Below, piece after piece: positions 1-8,130 of a stretch of DNA of 64,000 nucleotides (position 1 is its first letter; each line of letters opens with the position of its first letter). Origin of the DNA: CAVOJY01 sp963696405. Its GTDB lineage: Bacteria; Chloroflexota; Limnocylindria; Limnocylindrales; CSP1-4. The notes under the pieces were generated by a model. It ran no database searches. It saw only the letters and a list, made by a program, of their open reading frames with translations, and was not told the DNA's origin. Position numbers and translations under genes: made by a program. The stretch lies in the NCBI GenBank assembly GCA_963696405.1, contig CAVOJY010000005.1, forward strand, positions 372,001 to 436,000, in the 5' to 3' direction.

Positions 1-664
1 TGCCGTCGAAGATCGCGCTGCCGGTGACGATGAGGTCGGGCCCCAGGGCCGCGACCGCTGCGATGTTCGCTTTCGTCACGGCACCGTCCACGCCGAGGAG
101 GATGTCCCGGCCGGAGGCAAGGATCCGCTCGTGTACCTCGCGCACCCGGGCCTCCATGGCGGGGGTGAAGGCCTGGCCACCCCAGCCCGGGTTGATGGCG
201 ACAAGGAGGATGTAGTCCACCTCGTCGATGACCGGGTCGATGGCCTCCAGGGGCGTGCCGGGGTTGAGGGCGATGCCGCGGATGATCCCGCGCTCGGGGT
301 CGTTGGCGTTCGTCGCCTTCCCCAGCACCTGGAGGGCCCGGTGGGCGTAGCGGTTGCCCTCGGGGTGCACCGTGATGATGTCCGCGCCCGCAGCGACGAA
401 GTCATCGACCTTGCGCTCCGGGTCGGTGATCATCAGGTGGCAGTCCTTGAGGAGGGCGGTCTTCTGCGCCTTGATGAAGGGCGGCCCGACGGTCATCGCC
501 GGGCAGAAGACGCCGTCCATGACGTCGGTGTGGACGATCCGCGCCCCGACTCGCTCCAGCAGCCCGATCTCCTCACCCATACGGAGGAGGTCCGACGTGA
601 GGATGCCGATGCTGAGGTGCGGGCCGGTGCTCTTGAGGTCGGCGATCAGGTCGGCCTTCGCCAT
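1..664 (-). CDS. rpe: ribulose-phosphate 3-epimerase family protein (3' end outside window)
   Basis: A ribulose-phosphate 3-epimerase family TIM barrel that would interconvert ribulose-5-P and xylulose-5-P or a related ketose phosphate in the cytoplasm. The frame is open for 221 codons from ATG at 664 to the window edge, so the C-terminus is missing. Visible family signatures are HTDVMDG near residue 45 (usual HLDVMDG), the strand HLMITDPERKVDDFVAAGAD, INPGWGGQAF (usual NPGFGGQ) and GVDGAVT, followed by the phosphate-binding region VTGSAIF. It starts 18 bases after the lsrF stop and is the last visible gene of the Lsr-like operon. Because of that context and the altered His-Thr-Asp motif, it may be a dedicated epimerase for that pathway and not the housekeeping Rpe. 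Family assignment is firm; the substrate is unknown. Confidence 0.85.
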   Translation of the reverse strand, partial: MAKADLIADLKSTGPHLSIGILTSDLLRMGEEIGLLERVGARIVHTDVMDGVFCPAMTVGPPFIKAQKTALLKDCHLMITDPERKVDDFVAAGADIITVHPEGNRYAHRALQVLGKATNANDPERGIIRGIALNPGTPLEAIDPVIDEVDYILLVAINPGWGGQAFTPAMEARVREVHERILASGRDILLGVDGAVTKANIAAVAALGPDLIVTGSAIFDG

Positions 665-682
665 CGCAATCGCTGCCTTCGC

Positions 683-1575
683 CTACTTCGCCTTCGCCAG
701 CTCGTTCGCGAGGTCCCTGTAGTACTCGAACGCCTGCTCGGGCTTGAGGGCCTCGTGGACGGTCTTGCGGACGGCCTGGATCATGGCCACCGGGCGAGTC
801 GGACTGGAAGATGTTGCGGCCCATGTCCACGCCCGCGGCGCCCTGCTGGACGGCGTTGTAGGCCATCTTGAGCGCGTCGAGCTCGGGAAGCTTCTTGCCG
901 CCGGCCATGACGATGGGCACCGGGCAGCCCGGCGGTGACCTGCTCGAAGTCGGGCTCGCAGTAGTAGGTCTTCACGACCTGCGCCCCGAGCTCGGCGAGG
1001 ATGCGGGTGGCGAGGCCCAGGTAGCGCGCGTCGCGAGCGAGCTCGCGGCCTACGGCGGTGACGCCGAGCACGGGCACGCCGTATCGGTAGCCAGCGTCGA
1101 TGAGCTTCGTCATGTTGTTGATGGTCTTCGTCTCGAACGGCCCGCCCACGAAAACCTGCACGCCGACCCCGCAGGCGTCGAGGCGCAGGGCGTCCTCGAT
1201 GTCGACCGCGATCTCCTCGTCGGAGAGCTCCTTGAGGATCGAGGGGCCGCCGGAGGCGCGCAGCCAGACCGGCGTCTTGCTCCAGCCCGCGAAAAGCGAC
1301 CGCAGGATGCCGCGGGTGCAGAACACGGCGTCCACGTAGGGGACGAGCGGCATGATGTTGACGTCAATCCGCTCGAGGCCCGCGGTGGGGCCCATGAAGT
1401 AGCCGTGGTCGATGGCGAGCATGACCGTCTTGCCACTCTCGAGGCCCCAGCCCCGGGCGAGCCGGTGGGTCATGCCCCAGTCGTAGGATCCGGAGCCCTT
1501 GAGGGTGACCGCCGGGTTCCTCTGGGGGACGTCGACGTAGTAGTCCTTGGTTTCCTGGGTATCCGCCTCGGGCAT
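683..1575 (-). CDS. lsrF: LsrF-like 3-hydroxy-2,4-pentadione-5-phosphate thiolase / class I aldolase (two frameshifts)
   Basis: Resembles E. coli LsrF along its whole length; LsrF cleaves phospho-AI-2 product with CoA to acetyl-CoA and dihydroxyacetone phosphate. Matching stretches include TLKGSGSYDWGM, GKTVMLAIDHGYFMGPT, GLERIDVNI, CTRGILRS, the Schiff-base strand VVKTYYCEPDFEQ and, after a frame change, CPVPIVMAGGKKLPE and QGAAGVDMGRNIFQSD. ATG at 1575 is preceded by AGGAGAGG. Two single extra bases break the frame: one in the CCC at 928-930 and one in the GGG at 792-794. Removing both gives a continuous 296-residue protein ending at 683, which matches family length. It lies between lsrK and rpe. 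A generic DeoC/FbaB-type aldolase on another sugar phosphate is the main alternative. Confidence 0.85.
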
Positions 1576-1645
1576 GCCGTTCACCTCTCCTGGGAGTTGC
1601 TGCGGGCGGCGCCCGACGGGGCGCGACCCTGGGTTGTCCGCGTGT

Positions 1646-3204
1646 TCAGGTGCCGGCCGCCCGCCAGAGCGGCGGGAGGAGGCCGGCGTCGACGATGGCG
1701 AGCTGGCGCGCGTAGATCTCGCGCCAGCGTTCGTACAACTCGAGGTAGCGCTGGTGGACGGCGGGATCGGGCTCGATCGTCCGCTCGAACCGGACCAGCC
1801 GGTTCGCCACCTCGCCGAGGTCACCGTAGAGTCCCGCGCCCTTCCCGGCGCAGAACGCCGCGCCGAGCGCGGTGGATTCCTTCACGACCGGGATGCGCAG
1901 GGTGACGCCGAGGGTGTCGGCGATGATCTTCGGCCAGAGCTGGCCCTTGGAGCTGCCGCCGGTGAAGACCGCATCGGTGCACGTCTCGCCGCGTCAGCTC
2001 GTCGATGATCCGCATGTGGCCGAGCGCGACGTACGCCGCCGCCTCCTCGACCGCCCGCACACAGGCGGCGCGGCTCGATCCCACGGGATCGTCCACGTTG
2101 AAGCCGAGGAACGACGGCGAGGCGTGGATCCAGCGCTTGGCGTCCATGAGCTCGCTGAAGATTCCCCAGACGCCGTTCGCGCCGGGCGGGATCTTCGCGG
2201 CGGCCTCCTCCATGACCGCGTAGGCGTCGACGCCGCGCTTCCCCGCCTCGGCCTTCTCCAAGTCGCAGAAGGCATCCCGGAACCAGCGCATGGTGATCCC
2301 GCAGTAGAACCCGATCCCCTCGGTCATCCACATGCCCGGGGAGGACATGGCACAGGGTCCGCAGGCGCCGCTGCGGGTCGATGAGGCAGCGGTCGGTCAC
2401 GACAGTCGTCTGCCAGAAGCTCCCGGCGACGACCGTGCGCCGGCCCGGCCGGGTGACCCCGATGCCCAGGAGCCCGAGCTGCGTGTCGGCGCCGCCCATG
2501 ACCACCGGCGTGCCCTCGGCGAGGCCGGTCTCAGCGGCGGCCTTCGCCGTGACCAGGCCGATGACCGTGCCGGGGTCCACCACGGGCGGGAAGATCGAGG
2601 GATCGAAGCCGACGATCCCGATGAGCTCTTTCGACCAGCCGAAGGCGCGAAGGTCGAAGAGGTCCGAGCTGGAACCGCACGACGGGTCGGTGGCGTACTC
2701 GCCGGAGAGCTTCGTGAGGGCCCAGTCGGAGAGCATGGTGACGTGGGCGGCCTTGTCGGCGACGTCCGGCTGGTGCCGCCGGATCCACCGGAAGCGGGCC
2801 GGGCTGGTGATGGCAACCCAGTCGCCGCCGATGTCGTACAGGCGCTCCGCGTCGCCGCTGCGGACCAGTTCGCCGGCCTCCTCGACGGCCCGCGAGTCCA
2901 CGTTCGGGCACGCCCAGATCTCGTTACCCTCGGCGTCCCAGAGGACCATGCCCTCGCGCATGCTCGTGCTCGACACCGCGCGGATCCCCGTCGCCGGAAG
3001 GCCGGACTTCGACAGCGCCTCCCGAGTGCACTCGCCGATGAGCTGCCAGTTGCGCGCCGTGTCGAATACCTGGGAGCCGGGGAACCCCGGCAGCGCCGCA
3101 TGGGACCACTCCCGCTGCCCCACGGCAACCTGGTCCCCGGTTTCGTCGAAGACGATCGCCCGGCAGCTCCCCGTGCCGAGGTCGATCGCCATGATGTGTT
3201 CCAC
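1646..3204 (-). CDS. lsrK: LsrK-like autoinducer-2 kinase, FGGY family (two frameshifts)
   Basis: FGGY carbohydrate kinase closest in recall to LsrK, which phosphorylates autoinducer-2 (DPD) in the cytoplasm. N-terminal phosphate loop IDLGTGSCRAIVFD, then SMREGMVLWDAEGNEIWACPNVD, VVMGGADTQLGLLGIGV, GITMRWFRDAFC, and a C-terminal FTGGSSKGQLW followed by VVKESTALGAAF; each has a direct LsrK counterpart. I chose GTG at 3204 because GGAGGAG lies about 8 bases upstream; ATG at 3192 is an alternative. Single-base insertions at the GGGG 2338-2341 and near 1988-1995 move the reading frame twice; corrected, the protein is about 518 residues. It is 40 bases downstream of the dehydrogenase gene and precedes lsrF. 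LsrK and LsrF adjacent plus a divergent LsrR-family gene make AI-2 or a similar small ketose the likely substrate, but this is inferred. Confidence 0.85.
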
Positions 3205-3244
3205 CGCCGCGTCTCCTCCGCTACGACGCATCCAGCCGACGCAT

Positions 3245-4318
3245 TCAGCGCGCCTCGAGGGCGGCCCGGTTGGCCACGTTCACCAGGGGCTCGCCGGCGG
3301 CGAACCGCTGGATCTCCGCGGCCGCCATGCGGCCGCCGTTGGCGATCGTCTCATACGTCGCGCCGCCGATGTGCGTGGCGATGACCACGTTCGGCGCCTC
3401 GAGGAGCCGGTGCCGCGTGCCGTAGGCGTGCGGCTTCGAGAGGTCGGGCGTCTTCACGATGTCGAGCGCGGCGCCGGCCAGGTGTCCCGACCTGAGGGCC
3501 TCGTACAGGGCGTCTTCGTCCACCAGCCCGTCACGGGCGGTGTTGATGAGGAACGTGCCCTTCTTCATCCTGGCGATCTGCTCGCGCCCGATCATGCCCC
3601 GATTCTCCGCGGTCATCCGGGCGTGGAGCGACACGAAGTCCGACCGCCCGAGCAACGTGTCCAGGTCCACGGGCTCGACCCCCGGGGCCGCGATCTTCGC
3701 GGCGTCCACGAACGGGTCGTGGACGGCAACGCTCATGCCCATGGCCGTGGCGATGAGGGCGACCTTGTGGCCGATCTGACCGTACCCCACGAGGCCGAGG
3801 GTATGGCCCTCGAGGTCGTGGCCGAACCACTTCGAGCCTTCGTAGTTGTCGCGCGAGACCTCGCCGCCGCCCTCCGCGTGACGCATGATCTCGGGCATCC
3901 GGCGCGCAAGCATGACCATGAATCCGATCGTCAGCTCAGCCACCGCCTGGGCGTTCTTCCCGGGCGTGGTGACGACCGGGATGCCGCGTTCACTCGCGGC
4001 CGCGATGTCCACGTTGACGGGTCCCCCACGGGCAACGCAGATGAGCTTGAGGCTGGGGGTTGCCTCGAGGATCCCCTCGGTGATCGGCGCCCCCTGCACG
4101 ACGATGGCATCGCAGGGGCGCCCGCCGATGTGGGCGAGGACCTGCGCGGGGCTACCGAGCAGCTCCCGGACCCTCTGCTCGGAGGGCGTGGTCGGCTTCC
4201 AGGACGGCTCGTCGAGGACGTCGCAGAACGTCACCTCGTGTCTGTCGGCGAGCGGCTCGAAAGCGACGCGCATCGCTTCGGACGGGCAGTAGGAGTCACC
4301 AACGACGAGGATCTGCAT
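3245..4318 (-). CDS. D-isomer-specific 2-hydroxyacid dehydrogenase (phosphoglycerate dehydrogenase-like)
   Basis: A 357-residue NAD-dependent 2-hydroxyacid dehydrogenase of the SerA/GhrB type, cytoplasmic. The Rossmann signature LGLVGYGQIGHKVALIA begins near residue 175, and the catalytic set is visible: Arg in SLHARMTAENRG, Glu in INTARDGLVDEDALYEAL, and His in ATHIGGATYETI. There is no ACT domain, so it is unlikely to be the serine-biosynthesis enzyme. ATG at 4318 is 36 bases from the VOC stop. Within the Lsr-like operon it could oxidise or reduce a 2-hydroxy/2-keto acid product of the pathway; E. coli lsr has no such gene, so its role here is not predictable from family knowledge. The frame is intact. 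Confidence 0.85.
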   Translation of the reverse strand: MQILVVGDSYCPSEAMRVAFEPLADRHEVTFCDVLDEPSWKPTTPSEQRVRELLGSPAQVLAHIGGRPCDAIVVQGAPITEGILEATPSLKLICVARGGPVNVDIAAASERGIPVVTTPGKNAQAVAELTIGFMVMLARRMPEIMRHAEGGGEVSRDNYEGSKWFGHDLEGHTLGLVGYGQIGHKVALIATAMGMSVAVHDPFVDAAKIAAPGVEPVDLDTLLGRSDFVSLHARMTAENRGMIGREQIARMKKGTFLINTARDGLVDEDALYEALRSGHLAGAALDIVKTPDLSKPHAYGTRHRLLEAPNVVIATHIGGATYETIANGGRMAAAEIQRFAAGEPLVNVANRAALEAR

Positions 4319-4354
4319 GTCGGCTCCGCGTGGGGACTGGGTCGCGAGGAGGGG

Positions 4355-4855
4355 CTACGCTGGCGGGTACTGTCGAACTGGCTTCAGCTCGATGGCGTGC
4401 CCGCTTCCCGATTCGAGGACGAACCTCAGCTGGGGCATGGTCTCGATGTAGTAGAACTCGATGGTCTCGCCGATCCGGCCGCCCATGCTGATCTCGCAGC
4501 CCAGGTCGGAGAAGCGCTCCTTCAGCGCGTCGGACTCCTCCTGGGTGTGCATCATCATGGCGATGTGCTGCACGCCCTCGCCGTACTTCTCGAGGTGCTC
4601 CTTGTAGATCGACGGCCCCTCGACCGGCTGGATGAGCTCGAAGACCAGCCCGGGCTGGATCTCGCACTCCGCCCCGATCATCGTGAAGGGCTGCTCCCTG
4701 CCGTGGAGATGGGTGTGGTGGAGGCTCGGGGGCTTGTGCTCATAGACGTTCCACGGACCCCAGCCCAGCAGCTCGTGGTACGTCTTCATCGCCTCGTCGA
4801 TGTCCCTCACGACGACGGCGACCTGGGAGATGCGGTAGGGATGCTCCGGGGGCAT
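4355..4855 (-). CDS. VOC (glyoxalase/methylmalonyl-CoA epimerase-like) family protein
   Basis: A 166-residue vicinal-oxygen-chelate protein. Two beta-alpha-beta-beta-beta modules are recognisable: QVAVVVRDIDEAMKTYHELL at the N-terminus and GVQHIAMMMHTQEESDALKE in the middle, ending with LESGSGHAIELKP. The metal-ligand positions include His in QHIAMM and Glu in VFELIQP; the usual first His is replaced by Gln in QVAVVV. ATG at 4855 has a perfect GGAGGAAA 7 bases upstream, which decides the start. It is the first gene of the minus-strand operon whose promoter lies at 4965-4994. VOC proteins isomerise, epimerise or cleave; a role replacing the LsrG isomerase is possible but speculative. Confidence 0.8.
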   Translation of the reverse strand: MPPEHPYRISQVAVVVRDIDEAMKTYHELLGWGPWNVYEHKPPSLHHTHLHGREQPFTMIGAECEIQPGLVFELIQPVEGPSIYKEHLEKYGEGVQHIAMMMHTQEESDALKERFSDLGCEISMGGRIGETIEFYYIETMPQLRFVLESGSGHAIELKPVRQYPPA

Positions 4856-4964
4856 CGTGCTGTTTCCTCCGCTCTGTGACACGCAAGGCGACCGGTTTCG
4901 GTCGCCGGACGGCAGTGCAGGATCGCGCCACGGCGCGGCCAGCCCTGCGGCGGCCATCGGAAAG

Positions 4965-4994
4965 ATTATGTCCGACCGGTCAAGGTCTTGTCAC
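4965..4994 (-). promoter_or_regulatory. putative promoter of the Lsr-like operon with internal palindrome
   Basis: Reading the minus strand, GTGACA (4994-4989) and CATAAT (4970-4965) are separated by 18 bases, placing the transcript start about 100 bases before the VOC start codon. The spacer contains the perfect palindrome GACCGGTC at 4974-4981, a classic operator position for repression by the divergent LsrR-family regulator. The boxes are seen directly; their use is inferred. Confidence 0.45.
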
Positions 4995-5560
4995 GCGGGT
5001 TTGCCGCGCGGCGGGCGGCGGACAGCAGCCCGCGTCTCCGGCCAGGCCCGCCGGGATGTCGCCGACAGGCCGCACGATCGCGGGCGGATTCCCGCCAGCC
5101 GGGACTTGGGCAGGCGCGGTGTGTCCGCGGAGCCGTCGACGACGCCACCCGGGGGTCAGTCCACGCTCAGGGCGAGGTCCGGCTGCCGCCGCGGATTGCC
5201 CACGGACTGCCTTGCTCCCGCCTCACGGGAAAGCGTCCGGGGCGGCGAGGCGAGCGACGTCGAGGGCGGCGTCGCTGGCGGCTCGTCGCGGGCGGCTCGT
5301 CGCTGGCGGCTCGTCGCTGGCCGCGCTCGGCGAGGCTGGCGATGCCGGCGGCGGGGCAATGTCGGCGAGAACGGCGGCCCTCGGCCGGCCGCCAGGTTCC
5401 CGCCAGATATGACTCACAGGCATGGTAGGTGCGGGCCGGCCCGTCCCATGCCCGGGTCCCCGGCCGCGAAGCCGCTGCGCTCGCCGCAGGCGTGCTCAGC
5501 CGCGCTCGCCCTGGGCCGAACCGACCCGGATCTCGCCGCCCCGGCCAGCGCCTCCACTGT
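4995..5560. other. long intergenic region with a 14-bp tandem repeat
   Basis: No gene is supported between the Lsr-like promoter and the lsrR upstream repeats. At 5277-5318 there are three consecutive units of GGCGGCTCGTCGCT (first unit ends in G), preceded by a shortened unit at 5265-5276. The remainder is G+C-rich with only unconvincing overlapping frames. Confidence 0.5.
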
Positions 5561-5691
5561 CCCGGCCGCGGATACCATCACTGTCAGGAATCGGGGGCAG
5601 CAATCACGTCCGGGCGACGGGCTCGCGCGTGCCCGGCCGTGCATACCATGACCGTCAGGCATAGGCGGCAGCAACCGCATCCCGGCGACGC
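5561..5691. repeat. two 60-nt direct repeats upstream of lsrR
   Basis: Copies at 5561-5620 and 5631-5690, offset by 70 bases, share the frame CCCGGCCG..ATACCAT.AC.GTCAGG and then GGCAGCAA.C.C.TCC.GGCGACG. The downstream copy ends about 60 bases before the lsrR start codon. Position and duplication suggest regulatory sites, possibly for LsrR autoregulation, but no known operator consensus was matched. Confidence 0.45.
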
Positions 5692-5750
5692 GCCCGGACG
5701 AGCCTGCGGCGGAGGCCTCCACGCGGTACAGTCTCCGTGGGTGCGAGATC

Positions 5751-6731
5751 ATGATTGACAAGCAAGGTCCTGCAGTCCGCGAGGTCACGGACCAGCGCGG
5801 CGTCGACCAGCTGATCGACGTCGCCACGCAGTTCTACCTGCACGGGCGGACGCAGATCGAGATCGCCCGCGACCTTGGGCTCGATCCGTCAACGGTCTCG
5901 CGCTACCTGAAACGTGCCCGCGAGGAGGGGATCGTCCACGTCGAGATCCGGCCGCCAAGGCGCCGCCACCTCGAGCTGGGCCGAGGGATCGCCGAGCGGT
6001 TCGACGTCTCGCGAGCGGTCGTCGTCCCCGACGAGAAGGATGAGGGCGTCAGCCTCGCGTCGGTCGCTGCCGAGTACGTCGGGAGTTTCCTGCGCAACGG
6101 CATGCACATCGGCGTCTCCTGGGGCCGCACGGTCTGCAGCGTCGTGCGCCACATGCAGCCGGGGCTTGTGTCGCGTCTCACGATCAGCCAGATCGCGGGC
6201 GGGCTCGACGAGTCGTACCCGGGTATCCAGGGCCACGAGCTCGTGAGGCACCTTGCCGAGCTGTACCCGGAGAGCCGGGTGCAGTACCTGCACGCGCCGA
6301 TGATCGTGGACTCGCTCGAGATCAGGAACGCGCTCCTCAGCGACCGCTCGATCCAGGCCTCGCTGGCCGAGGCGGCCCGCGCGGAGATGGCAATTGTGGG
6401 CGTCGGCGCGCTCGAGGCCGAGGCGACGGTCGTCCGCGGCCAGCTCCGGCGCGAGGATCGCTCGCGGCTGCTCGCCGCCGGGGCGGTGGGAAGCCTGAAC
6501 GCGCGCTTCTTCGACGCCCACGGTCAGCCCGCGGGCGACCTCGACGAACGGACCATCGCGATGTCCTGGGAGGACCTGCGGGCGATCCCCACCGTCATCG
6601 CCGTCGCCGCGGGGCCAAAGAAGGCCGCCGCCATTGCCGGCGCCCTGCAGACCAAGGCCGTGGATGTCCTCGTCACCGACGAGGCGACGGCCTTCCTCAT
6701 GCTGGACCGCGCCTTCACCCGACGCCTCTGA
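5751..6731 (+). CDS. lsrR: LsrR/SorC-family sugar-binding transcriptional regulator
   Basis: A 326-residue regulator of the SorC/DeoR sugar-binding group. The helix-turn-helix is at about residues 27-50 (QIEIARDLGLDPSTVSRYLK). The C-terminal effector domain carries the family features GVSWGRTVCSVV, IAGGLD and the late motif VVIAVAAG-type strand (TVIAVAAGPKKAAAI) with an ALQTKAVDVLVTDEATA ending typical of LsrR/DeoR-like sugar-phosphate sensors. It is divergent from the LsrK/LsrF operon, with about 900 bases of repeat-containing DNA between. In E. coli, LsrR represses lsr until phospho-AI-2 binds; the same logic fits here. No strong SD is seen before ATG 5751. Other phosphorylated sugars are possible effectors. 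Confidence 0.85.
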   Translation: MIDKQGPAVREVTDQRGVDQLIDVATQFYLHGRTQIEIARDLGLDPSTVSRYLKRAREEGIVHVEIRPPRRRHLELGRGIAERFDVSRAVVVPDEKDEGVSLASVAAEYVGSFLRNGMHIGVSWGRTVCSVVRHMQPGLVSRLTISQIAGGLDESYPGIQGHELVRHLAELYPESRVQYLHAPMIVDSLEIRNALLSDRSIQASLAEAARAEMAIVGVGALEAEATVVRGQLRREDRSRLLAAGAVGSLNARFFDAHGQPAGDLDERTIAMSWEDLRAIPTVIAVAAGPKKAAAIAGALQTKAVDVLVTDEATAFLMLDRAFTRRL

Positions 6732-6774
6732 GGGCAGGCCGGGGCAGCTGGGCCGCGGCCGGGGCCGCCGCCGA

Positions 6775-6818
6775 GTTAACGAGTCGTTAACGGCCGGGAA
6801 ATGGCCGGTTAACTGCCC
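6775..6818. promoter_or_regulatory. PHO-box-like array upstream of pstS
   Basis: Four consecutive 11-bp units begin at 6775, 6786, 6797 and 6808; three start with GTTAAC and the third is degenerate (GGAAAT). Eleven-bp direct repeat units with a conserved GTT core are the architecture of PhoB/PhoP sites. The array ends 85 bases before the pstS start, in the right place to activate the pst operon under phosphate limitation. No phoB/phoR gene is in the window. Confidence 0.65.
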
Positions 6819-6903
6819 GGCCGGACGATCAATCGCGGCGACCCCCCTGCCAACCGCCCGTGACCAGGTCGCCAACGCACGTCGCGGGTAGAGGAGGTAC
6901 TGA

Positions 6904-7965
6904 ATGATCGGCCCCAAGACTCGGCTCGGCGCGCTGGCGCTGGCGGCGATCTTCGTCGCCGCGGCATGCGGCAGCAGCGCGACCTCCGCGCCCACCGGCG
7001 CCCCGGGCTCGTCCGCACCGACTGCGGGCGCCAGCGGCGCCCCCAGCGCAGGAGCCGCCGTCAGCGGCGCCATCACCGTCTCGGGCTCGTCCACCGTGCA
7101 ACCCATCTCCGAGGGCGTCGCCGAGCTGTTCAAGGAGGCGAACCCGGGTTTCAACTACACGGTCGAAGGCCCCGGCACCGGGGACGGCTTCAAGCGCTTC
7201 TGCCAGGGCGAGATCGACATAAGCGATGCCTCGCGTGCCATCAAGGATGCCGAGAAGGAAGGCTGCCAGGCGGCCGGCGTCGACTATGTCGAGCTGAAGA
7301 TCGCCTACGACGGCATCACCGTCATGTCCTCCGCCGAGAACACAGCGGTCACCTGTCTGTCGTTCGCCGACCTGTACGCGCTCGTTGGCCCCGAGTCCCA
7401 GAGTGTCGTCAAGAAGTGGTCCGACGCGTCCGCCATCGCCAAGGAACTCGGCTCGAACACCTCCTTCCCGGACGCCGATCTTCAGATCACCGGCCCCGGC
7501 GAGGAATTGGGCACCTACGACTACTTCGTCGAGGCGGCGATCGCCCCGATCGCCAAGGAGCGTGGCAAGGACGCCCAGACGCGCCCCGACTACCAGGCCA
7601 GCCCCACCGACAACGTCATCATCGAAGGCGTGGCGGGCTTCCCCACTTCGCTCGGCTGGGTGGGATTTGCCTTCGCCGAGGAGAACAAGGACACGGTCAG
7701 CGAGATCGCGTTGAGCAAGGAGCCCAACGGGACCTGTGTGGCACCCACGCAGGCCACGATCAGCGACGGCAGCTACCCGCTCTCACGTCCCCTGTTCATC
7801 TACGTGAACACCAGGAAGGCGGCCGAGAATCCTGCGGTCAAGGCCTACGTCGACTTCTACCTGGCCCCCGGCACCCTCGACAAGGTCTTCGAGACGGTGC
7901 CCTATGTGGCGCTCCCCGCCTCCGAGATTGACCAGACTCGGAGTGCCTGGCAGGGCGTCCAGTAG
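6904..7965 (+). CDS. pstS: phosphate ABC transporter substrate-binding lipoprotein PstS
   Basis: High-affinity phosphate-binding protein, 353 residues, anchored outside the membrane. The signal peptide ends in the lipobox AAAC (Cys about residue 22), followed by a Ser/Thr/Ala/Gly/Pro-rich linker to about residue 55. The binding domain begins ITVSGSSTVQPISEGVAELF, with DISDASRAIKD and LGTYDYFVEA supplying phosphate-contact Ser, Thr and Asp residues. GAGGAGG lies 5 bases before ATG 6904. It opens the pstSCAB-phoU cluster behind a PHO-box-like array. A strong hairpin follows its stop, which would favour excess PstS over the membrane components. Confidence 0.95.
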   Translation: MIGPKTRLGALALAAIFVAAACGSSATSAPTGAPGSSAPTAGASGAPSAGAAVSGAITVSGSSTVQPISEGVAELFKEANPGFNYTVEGPGTGDGFKRFCQGEIDISDASRAIKDAEKEGCQAAGVDYVELKIAYDGITVMSSAENTAVTCLSFADLYALVGPESQSVVKKWSDASAIAKELGSNTSFPDADLQITGPGEELGTYDYFVEAAIAPIAKERGKDAQTRPDYQASPTDNVIIEGVAGFPTSLGWVGFAFAEENKDTVSEIALSKEPNGTCVAPTQATISDGSYPLSRPLFIYVNTRKAAENPAVKAYVDFYLAPGTLDKVFETVPYVALPASEIDQTRSAWQGVQ

Positions 7966-7981
7966 TCAATTCGCCATCCGG

Positions 7982-8015
7982 GATCGGTGGGGCCGGCCCC
8001 ACGGCCCCACCGATC
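7982..8015 (+). terminator. perfect hairpin between pstS and pstC
   Basis: A perfect 13-bp inverted repeat (GATCGGTGGGGCC, 7982-7994, and its complement at 8003-8015) with an 8-base loop starts 17 bases after the pstS stop. There is no T-run, so it may be an attenuator or an mRNA 3'-end stabiliser and not a full terminator; Rho-dependent processing is also possible. Confidence 0.6.
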
Positions 8016-8130
8016 TCCGCATTCCTCGGCTACGGGACCGCCACCCCCGGCCGGGCCACCCACGGGTGATCCGGTCCTCGGGGGCGCCGCTAGACTTGGT
8101 GAACAGCGCGACGTCTCATGAGGAACAGAC

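Noticed and set aside
683..2341. Programmed frameshifting in lsrF and lsrK
   Set aside because: No slippery heptamer or downstream structure is shared, and the same kind of insertion is found in dozens of sites across unrelated genes.
868..4879. Long plus-strand open frames opposite the Lsr-like operon
   Set aside because: They are antisense to genes with clear family motifs, are Arg/Asp/Gly-rich and have no domain signals; typical of very high G+C DNA.
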